Of a stretch of DNA of 64,000 nucleotides, positions 10,348 through 21,271 are shown piece by piece. The notes under the pieces are model-generated. The model searched no databases. It worked only from the letters and a program-made list of their open reading frames with translations, and was not told the origin of the DNA. Numbering within the stretch: position 1 is the first letter of the stretch; each line of letters opens with the position of its first letter. Origin of the DNA: Diplonema papillatum (taxonomy: Eukaryota > Euglenozoa > Diplonemea > Diplonemida > Diplonemidae). A program made the position numbers and the translations under genes. Location of the stretch: assembly GCA_030068145.1 (NCBI GenBank), contig JAPJBO010000848.1, forward strand, positions 35,496 through 99,495, in the 5' to 3' direction.

Positions 10348-13300
10348 TTACCCTACTGATGGAGAGAGAGCCCATCGGGCCAGCGCAATCCGACAGCAAT
10401 ACGGGGTAGAACGAGAGGAACTCCCGTTTCTAGTACTAGCCGCACCTTACGCAAGACAAGAGAGAGAGAGAGAGAGACGAGTTAGAGTGCAGGGACCATC
10501 TCTCCGGGGAGTTTCCGGTCTCCTCACTTCTCTTCGCACAACGACAAGACATCGCCAAGACAGCAAGTGTCAGTCTGCCCCACCCGAAGGCTGTTTCTTA
10601 AGTACCGGCGGAAGTTGCGTGGGCCAGTCTCTGTCTGTTTCGTCGAAGGCAAGAGGGGAGAACACAATACAAGCACAGAGTGCCTTTTTTTACGCATATG
10701 CCCAAGTCAATATCTCGGACCCGCGGTTTTGAGCCCACTGGGCTGAATCGGATCGGACATGCCAGCAATTAGCAATGGAGTTGCCACTGTTATCCAACTG
10801 GGCCCAACAACACCTTCCCCGCGTAGATTGCTCGATTTACCTGTGTTTCGCGGGGATGCACCACATCTCGTCTCCACCAGACTTTGCAACTAGCGAGTAA
10901 TCCTTCGTCTGCAAAGCAGGTGCTTTACTGTTTTGAAAAGAAAAGAAGGGTGAGCATACTCCATTCATCTTTGTTGACACAAAGTCGCTGGAGGACAACA
11001 ACCCATGCTTCGAAGTCAGAGTCGGTTTCGGCAACAACGTCCCACGTCGTCCCTTTTTTGAACTCGAGCGAGAACGAGCGGTAGAAGTACGTCGACAGGT
11101 TCTCAGCCGTTACAGCTCCCGTTGGCGTTCGGTTGAACGCGCCGTCAACGTCGTGAATAAGATCGGCAGGTTTAGTGCCCCTGTGTGATGACGAGAGTTA
11201 CAGAGAGAGACGGGTGCAGTCAGTTCCATGCGTGTTCGCACGGGCGAGTGACTGAGCGGGTAAGGAGATGTGGTGTGTGTAGGTTCGGATGCAGACAACA
11301 GTGTGGTTTGTTGTGTTTGGGTTAATATGCAGACAGCCATGTGATGTTCTCACGTGAGGACACAGACAGCCGCGTGATTTTCACAGGTAAGGATACAGAC
11401 AGCCGTTTGGTGCGTTCAAACTAGGATGCAGTGTGGCGCGTTCAGGTTAGGATGCAGTATGGTGATCAAATTGGGATGCAGACAACAGTGTCGCGACAGA
11501 CTGCATCGCTGCACCTCGTCTATCCTCTTGCGCGCGCCGTCTTGTTGTCGTCCTTCTGAGTTTAGAATCTCGACCCCTGTGGCCGTTCGGCCGCTAACGC
11601 ACGCTGTCGTTCCGTCTGTGTAATACAACCTCTTCCTACTGCCCTGTTTGCTTTTACTGTCGCGTGATGCAAAACCGAAGGTAGAAAGGACAGGCAGTGA
11701 TTCTGGCGTGTTTGACACACCAGTGATACCAATGATACTTGTCTGCCACATTCTCATTCAAACCGGATCGACACGATCGATGATGGTCTCGTCGGATAAA
11801 TTAATCTTCAAAGATCTGCGATCTGTGTACGACCAAAATACTCGAGGGGATGCCTTGTGCTACTTCGAAGGAGGCTAGAGGGGGAGAAACGATACAACTA
11901 CAAGGTGGGTCTTTTTGGTTGAACGCTTACGCCCGCCACTGAACCCAGATTCACCTGTGTTTCGTGTGGGCTACAGCACATTTACCTCCTTTGATCTTTT
12001 GCAGCTGGCAGCCTCCTCAAGTATTTCCTACAATGCAGGTGCTTATACAACGCTCAAGGAAAAGGAAGCGGCATACTTTTCGGATTTCCCGTTTTCAAAA
12101 CTCTTGAAGTTTGACGTGTATTGGCCGAGAGTGATGCGGGTCATGTCGTGCAGGTAAGCAGTTGTCGTCGGCCGCCTTTTGTTTGCTGGGGCGCCCTGTA
12201 GAAGTGTTGTGTATTAGATCTCAGTTGTGGGTAATCCCTGCGCGGAATGTAGCCCATTTTTCCGCCCTTTCTAGGTTACTGCTGAGCATCCTGCCGCCCG
12301 CTCGTGATGATTGCCCATTGTGCGGAGCTTTGTCTGGCACGGGCGTTTTGCCTCATGGTTTACATGTTGCTGGTCACAGTACCTTTCCGGGAGCAGCCGT
12401 TTTCTCTTCCACGGAAGTGTGTGTATGTGTTGCAGAAGCGCAAGTGTGTACGCGAGCTCACATCCTCAGAGCGATGGCAGTCATAAAATCTGGTGGAGGT
12501 TTCTTTAGCCATGGTTCTAGTTGGGGGGGGTCTGGTAGTCATGGGTCTTGGTAGGGGGTTCTGTGTCACGGGTCTTGAGGGTTCTCGAAAGTCACGGATT
12601 TCGTGGGGCTTCAATAGTCTTGGTTTCGTGGGGTTTTGTCTAGTCGTGGTATAGGAGGGCTGTGGTTTTGAGTCCAGCGGGGGGTTTTTCTTCAGTCATG
12701 GGTCTTGGGGGTATTGCTAGTCCGTGGGTCGAGTGGGAGGTTTTGCTAGAGGGCCCAGTCGATGACGACGAGCCTCCTTGGCTGGCTGTGGGCATACCGT
12801 CTCGCTGATTTCGCAGCCGTGGATGCGTTTTCGGTCGTCGGAGAGGTACATGTAGCGCTTGCGCTCTACGCCCCTGATCTTGGCCATGCGGCACCCGTGC
12901 TCCAAGTACTGGACGACCTGTTCGAGTAGCGACTCCAAGTGCTTCTCCTTCTTGACGGCGTCAGCCATTTGGTCCTTCTTGACCTTGCCTTGCTGATCGT
13001 TCAGCTTCGCACGGTAGGCGGCGGCCGCTTTTTCGAGCTGCTCCCTGCGGGCTTGCTCCTGGAGCAGCCTCGCTTCGCACCTCTCGCGCTCGCTGTCGAA
13101 GTAGCTCGACATCGACGTTCGGATTTTTTCGGTCTTCTTGTACACGTCCTCCGTGGTGCTGTCGGTGAAGTTGACGATCTGGTCGAGGAACTTGTTGATG
13201 GACGCGATGTCGGCCTTCACCGAGGCTTCGGTGCCGATCTCGTCTTGGTCGTCGGCGGGCACGGGCTGGCCGGAGGCGGCTCTTTTTTGCTTGACGGCGT

Positions 13301-16300
13301 CAAGGTCCTTGAGCTGCTGCAGGATCTTCTCGTCCATGCCCTTGATCTCGTCGAGCCACAGCTTCCTCTGCTCCGCCCTGCCTTGGGCCACCTTGTCGCG
13401 TTTCGCGCGGGCTTCGGCGCGGCTCTTCATGAGCAGCTCCTTGCCTTTGGTGTGGTCCTTGTTGAGGAGCTCCAGCTGCTCCTTCTGCTTCGCGATCGAC
13501 TCGAGGCGAGCTTGCAGCTGGCCCTCGATCTCGACGATGTCCTTCCGCAGCTTCTCCGTCTTCTCCTCCTCGTCGTGGCGCTTCTTGCGCACCTTCTCGA
13601 GCTGCTTGTCGTACTCCTTCGTCTTCGCGTCCCGCTGCTGGTTCAGCTTCGCGTTCTCGGCCTGCTTCTCCGCCAGCGTCTTCTCGAGCTCGACGATATT
13701 CTGGTTGCTCTTCTGCTGCTCGCTGTCGATGAACGCTTTCGCTTCCTCAGCAGCCTGTTTTGCTTTTTTCGTGTTAACATTGGCACCAGTTTAATGTCTA
13801 GGCAGAGCACTGCCTCCCATGCAAGTTTGAGGCTAGCGTGCATGGGGGGAGAATCTTCGTTTAATGTCTAGGAAGAGCACTGCCTCCATGCATGGTTGAT
13901 GCTAGCATCAATTCTTTCTTCGAGGGAGATGCTGTCTCGAAAAGGGATGCAAAAATAGAAAAAGGTAAAAATGGGATGTGTACGGCTCCCAACGTTGGGG
14001 TATGAACCCTTGAGGGACTAGCCCCCTGGATTTTTCACCGCGGTATTGTGGTTGTGTGCAACTCGTTCTTCTTCTCGTCTGCAGTGCGTTGTGCGGTGGC
14101 GCAGAGTAGCAGGTGCATTGTTTGTGCGGCATGGACCGAAAACGTGCTGCACGCGGATTGTAAAAGAAAGGGGTACCTTCGTTCTCATGGTCTCGAGCTC
14201 GGCTTTCTTGTGCGTTTCCATTTGCGCCAGGATCTTGTTTATCCGCTTCTGCTCTTCTTCCTGTGTGGTTGGGGGTTCGAGGGTGTGCCCTGCCCGCTGC
14301 TGGTGGGCTGTGTGTGGCTACTGGTGGCTGTGTGTGGCTACTGGTGGCAACCGGTGGCTGTGTGTGGCTACTGGTGGCTACTGGTGGCTGTGTGTGGCTC
14401 CTGGTGGCTACCGGTGGCTACCGGTGGCTGTGTGTGGGTGGCTGTATGTGGCTACTGGTGGCTGTGTGTGGCTGGTGGCTACCGGTGGCTGTGTGTGGCT
14501 ACTGGTGGCAACCGGTGGCTGTGTGTGGCTCCTGGTGGCTACCGGTGGCTACCGGTGGCTGTGTGTGGGTGGCTGTATGTGGCTACTGGTGGCTACCGGT
14601 GGCTGTGTGTGGGTGGCTGTATGTGGCTACTGGTGGCTGTGTGTGGCTGGTGGCTACCGGTGGCTGTGTGTGGCTACTGGTGGCAACCGGTGGCTGTGTG
14701 TGGCTCCTGGTGGCTACCGGTGGCTGTGTGTGGCTACTGGTGGCAACCGGTGGCTGTGTGTGGCTCCTGGTGGCTACCGGTGGCTGTGTGTGGCTACTGG
14801 TGGCTACCGGTGGCTGCTAGTGGCTACTCGTGGCTACTCGTGGCTACTCGCGGCTGCTGGTGACTACTAGTGACTACTAGTGACTACTAGTGACTACTAG
14901 TGGCTACTCGTGGCTGCTAGTGGCTACCGGTGGCTCCTGGTGGCTACTGGTAGCTACTCGACCGTCTGCAAACGAATTTGATTTCCCTTCTCTCACCTTG
15001 CTTCGTGGTGCCAACACGGGGGGAGAACTTGGAGAGACAACCCGAGGGCTGGACGGTGAGATGCAGGCGTGTGTCGGGCCTTCTTTTCAGAGTGAAAGTT
15101 CGCTTGAAACTCCGGGGGTTTAAAGTCTCCGGGTGACCTTCGTCGTTATGGGAAGATATCCTTTTTGTGCCCGAGTGTCGTAAGAGTGGTGGTTACACTG
15201 TTAAGTTTGGTGGTCCTCTGATAAAGCAGCTTCGGTGTTTTGCAGTTTCGGGCCGTAAATTAGACAGGTTCCCCCGCCCCCCATCCTTGTGGCAACCGAT
15301 ACTGTTCTCAACGCATTCGTCTCCTGTGTAGTTTTGAAGAGTTGCCTTCTTCTTTCAGAAATTCTGTATAACAAAAAGCAAAGGCGTACCTTGATATTCT
15401 GCACCGGCTTGGCTTGGTTGTAGATGCATGGCTTGTAGCCGTGGACTGTCTTGACGATCTCCTGTGTGGTGTAGGGTGGTGTTAGTCGTAACCCGCATAG
15501 GAGGAGGGGGCGCATTAGCAGAACGTTGCTGCAATCCAAATCACAAATATAAGTCTTGTGCAGGAGTTGCGTAGACGTCCCTTTTTTTGTTTCGGGGTTT
15601 CCACATAAAGGCGGGTGGTTGAATAACAGCTATTTGACACGCGTCCAGCAGTCACAAGACGCTACCACTGTTGGACCCTGCTACTGTCGACACAAATCAT
15701 GTGTACCGAAATATTTTTTAGTATTCGACAAATCGAATAAGAACACAGTGTTGGTATTCGACCCGTCGACACCAAAACGACTTTCGTCACATGGGCCTGT
15801 TGGACGACACAAAAGATGCGTCTTTTCAGCTGTAACAAATGCTGTTTCCGGGGAAGCAGAAATTGGAGGTCGCAAAAAAAGACGGGAGCGTGTCGGTGCG
15901 TGTCGGTTGAAAGCTTTCCCACTTGAATTCACCTTTGCTTCATTTTTCAGAGTGTAAGTTCACTAAAGAGATTCGGGGGGTTTAAAGTCACCGGGTGGGG
16001 ACCATTGTCGTAAAGGTTTGAGGTATCGTATGCTAGTGTGCGTATCGTATCTGCAGTAGTGGCAGTACGTGTGCCAGTAAATGTGGTCCTGGGCCCCACG
16101 TGTTTAGTAAGGGATTGCATTAGTACTATCGTGCGTGGCTCAGGGTAGTCGAAGGCCTGGCAATCGCACTAAGGCAACAAATTTACTACTATCGTCCCTC
16201 GTGACTACTGACAGGCCTTCAACTACCCTGAGCGGCGCACTGTGCACGTGTTGCCATTAGCCGTGCTTGCGCACGTGGACGGGGACCACCGCGAGGAGGT

Positions 16301-17538
16301 TGGCAACTTGGCAACGCCGGTTAGATCCCCCGCGTGTTGAATGACGAAGGGAAGGGGAGGCAGACCAGCTCGTCTTTGAGTTCGATGATGTCCTGCTCAA
16401 GCCTCCAGCGCTCCGCCGCGAGGTCGCGCGAGGCGGGGCCGACGCCGGAGCCGCCGATGACGTTGACGATGCGCTTCGCGAAGACGAGCGAGTGGAACGA
16501 CTCCTCGGCGTGTCGTCCGTCGTCGAAGACGTTGACGATCATCAGCGAGAACGTCGGCGCGTTGCCTTCGTTGTGCGGGTTGACCTTCTCCGCGTTGTAC
16601 GCCCGCTTCAGCAGGTGCAGCAGGCGGCACTTACCGTACGGCACCCGCAGCCTCTTGCACCGGATGGCCCCCAGCACGCCGACAACCGCGGATAGGGTCT
16701 TCTGCTGGCCCTCGAAGTCCACCAGCGTCTTCTGGTCGATGCCGCACAGCGCGGGACGCTCGGAGTCGCCGAGAATCACGATCGAGACCGATCCTCGTTC
16801 AATTCGGCCGTACTTCTCAGGGTTTTCGACGCGCCCATCCAAGTAGTCGTCGTCGAGAATGGCGGCCCGCTCTTCGACCAGGTACAGCTTCACGGTGCAG
16901 ACCAGGTTCTCGGGCTTGTACGCAGGGAATGGCTCCTTGATGTCGGGTAGGGAGAGCACCTCTTCGAACGCCTTGCGCTGGTTCTCTTCGACGGTCTTGC
17001 AGTAGGCCTCGAGGTGTTCCCACTTGGACACTTTTTCCTCGGTGATGCCAGAGATGACTGGCGGACCCTTCAAGCTCTCTGCGCTGACGCCGTTGGTGTT
17101 TTCGAGCTTGAGCAGGTCCATGATCTCCTTCCCGGTGCCGAGGCCGTAGGCGGTGGCGACGAACTCGTAGTTCGAGAACTCCGGGCCGGCGGCGAGGTCT
17201 TTGAGGACCATGTGCAGGACGCCCGTTTCCGGCCGTCCGGGTTTTCCGAAGGCGAGCTCGCGCTTCGGGACGCCGCGCTTGCCCGCGAGGTAGATGACGG
17301 CGTTCTGTCGGGCGAGGAGCTTCGCCCCGACGCCCTTCAAGTGCGTGTCGTACAGCTTCGCCGCCTCCGGGTTGCTGTGCACGTGGTCGAACGCGAACTT
17401 CGCGTCGCCGTGCGGGAACCCCGACTCCCTCATCGCCTGCGGCGCAGAGAACTCAACCCCATCCCCCGTCGCCGTCAGCGCCTTGCCCCCCACAGCCTCC
17501 TTCGGGGTGTGCACGCACGCAACGAGACCGATGTCCAT
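7866..17538 (-). CDS. Pseudo-kinesin, coiled-coil, PH and SWIRM multidomain protein (nine exons)
   Basis: I join nine exons: 17538-16366, 15461-15390, 14260-14177, 13754-12798, 12195-12077, 11180-10960, 9924-9779, 8893-8809 and 7948-7866. All introns are GT-AG, every phase matches, and the product is about 979 residues. Domains in order: a kinesin-9-like motor region (1-391) with its P-loop lost; coiled coil (about 395-720); a PH domain split over three exons (about 728-870), containing RGVERKRYMYLSDDRKRI, then DMTRITLGQYTSNF, then FSLEFKKGTTWDVVAETDSD; and a C-terminal SWIRM domain of the ADA2 kind (about 890-970). Motor, coiled coil and PH are firmly one gene because the PH domain begins inside the coiled-coil exon. 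The PH-to-SWIRM join rests on phase agreement and the lack of another stop; its 1,035-bp intron contains an rRNA fragment. The function is unknown. The parts suggest a microtubule- or membrane-associated scaffold with a DNA- or histone-binding type module. Confidence 0.75.
8465..8777. repeat. Family E copy followed by truncated family A copy (intronic)
   Basis: The family E segment (about 8465-8640, plus sense) runs straight into an inverted, 5'-truncated family A copy (8629-8777). Both lie in the last intron of the kinesin-like gene. Confidence 0.65.
9205..9302. repeat. Two-copy palindromic repeat TGACAAGTACATG
   Basis: A 45-bp unit containing CATACGTGTGACAAGTACATG and its own complement is repeated twice. 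CTTGTCAT motifs of the same kind recur around 18765, 19475 and 19550. The sequence can form a stem in either strand. Confidence 0.5.
10049..10446 (+). rRNA. Fragment of nuclear large-subunit rRNA (domain V to sarcin-ricin region), intronic
   Basis: The plus strand contains TTACCACAGGGATAACTGGC, GTTCATAGCGACGTTGC, CTTCGATGTCGGCTCTTCC, GTTGGATTGTTCACCCAC, GAGCTGGGTTTAGACCGTCG and TTTTACCCTACTGATG, in the order of eukaryotic 28S rRNA. About 400 nt are present; the rest of the subunit is absent. It lies antisense in the intron between PH exon 6 and SWIRM exon 7. The conserved core is nearly perfect, so insertion is recent or the piece is under selection. An AG microsatellite (about 10456-10478) follows it. 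Confidence 0.85.
10960..12195 (-). CDS. Exons 5 and 6: remainder of the PH domain
   Basis: Exon 5 (12195-12077) reads GAPANKRRPTTTAYLHDM, then TRITLGQYTSNF, the I-x-L-x-DI-x-x-I-x-x-G region of PLC-like PH domains. Exon 6 (11180-10960) reads GTKPADLIHDVDGAF, STYFYRSFSLEFKKG and WDVVAETDSDFEAWVVVLQR; the last is the C-terminal helix with its invariant Trp. Donors are GTATGC in both. The phases (2 then 1) fit only this order. A family C repeat overlaps the intron between them at about 11835-12050. Confidence 0.8.
11835..12050 (+). repeat. Dispersed repeat family C, copy (intronic)
   Basis: The unit includes GTTGAACGCTTACGCCCGCC, TTTCGTGTGGGCTACAGCAC and AAGTATTTCCTAC. Other copies are 27180-27400 (minus), 36895-37150 (plus), 50115-50335 (minus) and fragments near 2965, 23640 and 36665. 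Confidence 0.7.
12798..13754 (-). CDS. Exon 4: coiled coil and first strands of the PH domain
   Basis: This is 957 nt, exactly 319 codons, starting AAEEAKAFIDSEQQ after AAAACAG and ending CEISET at GTATGC. About 260 residues are charged heptad-type coiled coil rich in K, E, Q, L and A. The last 40 residues (CRMAKIRGVERKRYMYLSDD) are the first beta strands of a PLC-type PH domain. If the GTATGC donor were ignored, the frame would run a further 27 codons to a stop at 12717, but the PH continuation in the next exon argues for splicing. Confidence 0.85.
13796..13920. repeat. Short tandem duplication upstream of exon 4
   Basis: TTTAATGTCTAGG(C/A)AGAGCACTGCCTCC occurs at about 13793 and 13860, in the intron 40 bp before exon 4. 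A related GAGCATTGCCTCTCGTGC pair lies near 8960 and 9045, in the last intron. Confidence 0.5.
14177..15461 (-). CDS. Exons 2 and 3 of the kinesin-like gene, with array-filled intron
   Basis: Exon 2 (15461-15390) gives 24 residues, EIVKTVHGYKPCIYN and following. Exon 3 (14260-14177) gives 28 residues, EEEQKRINKILAQM to MRTK, the start of the coiled coil. Both begin after ACACAG and end at GTACGC or GTACCC, and both are whole codons (72 and 84 nt), so skipping either would keep the frame. The intron between them holds a 0.68-kb minisatellite ending about 25 nt from exon 3. Confidence 0.75.
14286..14960. repeat. GGCTACTGGTGGCTGTGTGT minisatellite (intronic)
   Basis: About 675 bp consists of 9-12 bp modules (GGCTACTGG, GGCTACCGG, TGGCTGTGTGT) arranged in longer blocks of roughly 50-120 bp. 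It degrades into GTGACTACTA at its far end. The period leaves three plus-strand frames open, but these are by-products. It lies in the intron of the kinesin-like gene, about 25 nt from the acceptor of exon 3. Confidence 0.85.
16110..16245. repeat. Intronic inverted repeat
   Basis: CTCAGGGTAGTCGAAGGCCTG at about 16139 and its near-complement CAGGCCTTCAACTACCCTGAG at about 16212 can pair over some 20 bp, with a 50-bp loop. It lies in the first intron of the kinesin-like gene. Confidence 0.55.
16366..17538 (-). CDS. Exon 1: degenerate kinesin motor domain
   Basis: It encodes 391 residues from an ATG in good context. A GTG six codons earlier in frame is not needed. The kinesin pattern is clear: FAFDHVHSN near 48-56 (family FxFDxVF), NAVIYLAGKRGVPKRE at 79-94 in the P-loop position, VSIVILGDSERPALCG where the DLAGSE switch II belongs, RVPYGKCRLLHLL for the PYRDSKLTxLL helix, FSLMIVNVFDD for the TxMIxNxSP strand, and SFHSLVFAKRI for the TLxFAxR helix. 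ERWRLEQDIIELKDEL at the end resembles the kinesin-9 (KIF6/KIF9) neck. The Walker A GxxGxGKT, the SSRSH switch I and the DLAGSE motif are all lost, so it should not hydrolyse ATP. The donor site is GTCTGC. Confidence 0.85.
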
Positions 17539-20500
17539 TGTACCCCCCGGCTCCACACGCCGCCGTTACCCTTGCACTCTCTCGCTTTCTCCCTCCCCTC
17601 ACTCTACCGAAAAAGAATCACACGCCGTCCTGCCGCTTCCACGCGTCCTCTCCCCCCCACCCCCCCTTCCCCCGCCCCGCCCCTTTCGCAAACCCCCGGA
17701 AGCCCCGTGGTTTGTTTGTTTTACTTTTTATTTCTTGTTTCCCCCTTTTTTGCCGATCTCAAACCCCAACGGGGAGCGTGTGTAGCGTCACCAGTGCGCG
17801 TGCTGCGCAGCGTTGTGTTTCCTCTCACCCAGCCCCAATACCTGCTGTCGATGGAGGTGGTGTGTTTCTTTTGTTTCTTCGGAGTGAAAGTTCGCTTGAA
17901 AACTCCGGGGCTTTAAAGTTTTCGCGTTCAATGTGCGACGTGTGCCGGTTTGGCAAGGAATTCTGATCAACCCCCACTCCAGCTGTTCTCCATTGTCACT
18001 TTGCACAGGGGTACCTCACCCCCGTGTTTAAGATGGATTGGCATTCTCGCCGGTTATCCATCTTAATCAAGGGGGTTTGGCTATCCATCTTATGCACGGG
18101 GGGGGGGGCTAGGTAAGGGGCAAATACAATACAAACGCAATCTGATTTGTTCTTCGCTTACACCACCGTGTGTTGTTTTCTCACTCAGGACTTTTGACCT
18201 GTTGACACTTTGCCTTCAGCACCCAGTGACAGGTGCAGCCGGACATCCCTGGAAGAACCGCCCCAGAGCGACGGACAGCCCGGTTGGCCGGCATCGCGTA
18301 GTTCGGCGCAGCAGTCTGCCAGTGGGGGGGAGTGATTGCCCAAAACACGCTGCCTACGTCTTTTTGGCCTGCCGCAATACTTTTTGAAGGGCAACCCGCA
18401 AGATTGTTAGTACTAAAAACCCTCTTTCGTGTCGCCGAATGATCGTGACCGAGCATTTCATGACGCTTCTTTGAGTCTCCGAGTTCTCGAGCCGTTGCAA
18501 GGTATAGTACTATACCGTGAATCAGGTGACAACGTCAGTTCGGAACTGTCTTCCTGCGGAGTTCTGTCGCTGTCGTTCGCGCGTCGTAGAAAAGGAGGGG
18601 AAAGAACCGTGGGGTTATCTTCTTCGTTAGAGTGGTCGCTGTGGCGCAACACCTTCGGTGGGTGATGAGTTTGGGGGGGACGGGGAGGGGTGCATATTGT
18701 GTGCCACGTACTTCGATACGAATGGCGAAAACGAGAGACATGGCAGTGCACGTGCACGCAGGTACTTGTCATGTGTCAGCAGGGAAACGTCATGCCAGGC
18801 TCAATGGCGGCCACATTATGTTTCCCGGAGCAACGAATAAAACTGCAGCGATTCTTTTGACCAGCCGGGGCGCGATTGGGGTAATTTTTTGCGGTCTATC
18901 GTAGCTACCCGCCGTCTTACTGACAGCGGAAAACAAAGACACTTATTCAGGAGCTCTAGCCGATGGAAGCCAGTTTGGCAAGTTGGACTGTTTCTACCCG
19001 TGGACAATGGAAGGTTGGCCCTTGTCATTGTTGCCACGAGGACTAAACAGTGTTCATCATTGCCAGCGACAAGTCCGGTCACAGCTTGTCATCTAACAAT
19101 GAGAAGTACGCAGTACCAGGTGTCTGTATGATGACGTGAACAGAGTCTGGTAGTTACAAAGTGAACTCGCACCTGTCTCAGCTGTTGAAAACCTACGCGC
19201 TAAAGTTGGAATATATCACTCAGCGCAGGAAAGAAAGCAACAGCGATGCTCCTAGAACGCCGAGCGAACAGGGCAGCGCCAGAGCCCAGACCGGTGTTCT
19301 ACGGATATCCGGAATGGGGCGCGAGCTGCTGCTGCTGTGATCGCGTGCGGCGTCACAAAAGAAAAATGCGGAAAGCACACAGCACTGGCTTGATTGTACA
19401 TACACAGTGTGACAATGCGCGTGTCGTCCGCACTGGGTACAAAGGTACGTACCTAGTGCGACGTATACCGTGTACTTGTCATCTTTGGGCCAGTGATATG
19501 TACACTGTACTCACTCATACCGGGGACGCAGCATGGAAGGGTAGTGTGTGTACTTGATGTCATTATCTACCATCTGCATGGGCACGTGGGCTCGGGAAAC
19601 AGTACGAAAACGATTGCCAAGCACCGTCTGCGTGACAGTCATCTTTGGCCAATGATGAGTACACAATATGCCATACCTGTCCCCCATATGAGTGGGTACA
19701 AACAAAGTATGGAAGGACAGCGTGTGTACTTGACGTCTGTATCTACCATCTGCATGGGCACGTGGGCTCGGGAAACAGTACGATAGCAGTAGCCAAGCAT
19801 TGTCTGCGGGACAAAGTACGTGGGTATGGGCGGCCGCGAGGCGGCTGGCCTCTCGAAAAAACTTGTTGCGGGCTCGGAAAAAACGGCCCCGAAAACGACG
19901 CATCCGGGACGGGCCGAGTAGTGAAGAAGGCCCGGGGGGGGATTGCAAGAACGTGCTTGGAATGGGTATGTGCTCAACACTGCACTGGTCCCGTCTGCGC
20001 CGTGTTTCGGTCCTTTAAGCCACGGACACATAAGGCGGACCATCATCAGCGCGGAACCTGAGTGTCTGCAGACAGGACAGCGGTGTGAGTCTGGGTTGTC
20101 AGGCGGCTGTTCGTAGCTCGTCACAGCCAGTAGGCCCGGGGGGGGGAAAGGGAAAGGGGAGGGGGTCGCTGAGTGACTATGACTGAGTGATTCCGAACCC
20201 GTAGCGGTGAGTCGTGAGTCTCTTTACTTCGTCTTTTTCTTCTTTTTCTTTTAGTGACGTTGATGACTGGGTTTCTGGTTCGAGTTCGAAGTCCCGGTAA
20301 AAGGAGCCCGATGGCGTGGCAAAACGGGGCCGACACGAAACGTGATGAGATGTGAACATTTCCGGAGTTGGGCTTGCACTGATAAACGAGGCAATGGACA
20401 ATCAGCATCAACTGATCAATGACTGATGGAAAATGATGAGGCAAAAGCTTCGTTTCACCTGCCTTTCGCGGGCGCCGTCGTTCACAGAAATGTTCTTCTC

Positions 20501-21271
20501 AGGGTAGAAAGTTTTTTTTTTTGTCCCCATGTTATTCAGGGTATTAGCGTGACCCTCAAAATCGTGTACAACCTGAAAATAATGTGAGGGATAGCCATTT
20601 TCTGGTGGGGAAGCTATGTTGGGCACTTTTTGTCTCGAAGAAATGTAAAGACAGGGGTTCGGCCAGAAGCTCTTCAGAAAAAGCGCAGTTTGCGCGGAAG
20701 AAAAGCCTGTTCGCTGTTGCACCGTGCCCATCCCGGTGCAGTGGGTTGGATTCCCGACCGACTGCGCCAGGGGCGGTTCACCGAGGACCCCCGTGTTCAG
20801 ATCGCGTCCTCCCCGTCTTGTATAAGAACGGTTTTTGGCTTATTATTGTTGACTCAGGCCCCGCGCAGCGGCAAATTTTTTTTGGATACACTTGTGAGGG
20901 GGGGGGGTAGTTTCTTGGCCCCGCGCAGCGGCAATTTTTTTTGGGGTATGTTTCTTGGTGACGTGTTTATGACTGTCCCCCCCTGATGATGAGACTTTAG
21001 CTAGGCCCCACCAGCAGTTGAATCCAGTTTGACCCATACACCTCGGGGCTGGCCCCAGGGTTCCCGAAAAAAACGCATATTTCTTTTGGGTTTTTCCGTT
21101 TTCCAAGGTGGACTAGAGGATGTGACACCAGTTTCCTCCCCAGATTTTTTTTTGTCAACAACAGCAGCTCGTGCTGGGCTCCTTTTTTTTTTTTCTGTTT
21201 TTTTTTTTTTTTTTTTTTCAAAATGTGAGGATTTGCCTCACAATTGAAACTGACGCTAACCCTATGATGTT
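17539..21271. other. Intergenic stretch upstream of the kinesin-like gene
   Basis: There is no convincing exon. It contains family D (17877-17926), a hairpin of CATCTTA motifs (18025-18090), partial family E (18330-18415), a tandem duplication of about 180 bp (19530-19630 and 19708-19812), family B (19945-20130), and two GCCCCGCGCAGCGGCAA copies (20857 and 20919). One open stretch near 20735-20825 has no family match. Confidence 0.5.
19945..20130 (+). repeat. Dispersed repeat family B, copy 4
   Basis: It is nearly identical to 7556-7740 and begins directly after a G run following GAAGGCC. High identity between copies 12 kb apart suggests recent spread. Confidence 0.75.

Noticed and set aside
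10854-10888. A small exon between PH exon 6 and SWIRM exon 7 (WWRRDVVHPRETQ)
   Set aside because: Weak acceptor, atypical GTAAAT donor; direct joining of exon 6 to exon 7 already fits in phase.
12939-13871. 310-codon plus-strand frame rich in Leu and Val
   Set aside because: Antisense shadow of the minus-strand coiled-coil exon 4, whose G/C-ending codons create it.
14046-14870. Three overlapping plus frames of 185-274 codons (WLPVAVCGYW type)
   Set aside because: By-products of the intronic minisatellite; all three frames are open for the same reason.
17014-17916. 300-codon plus-strand frame
   Set aside because: Antisense shadow of the kinesin-like exon 1 extended into C-rich leader DNA.
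20735-20800. tRNA gene suggested by TGGCGCAGTCGG and GGTTGGATTCC
   Set aside because: The A-box-like and B-box-like words are on opposite strands and no cloverleaf or acceptor stem forms.
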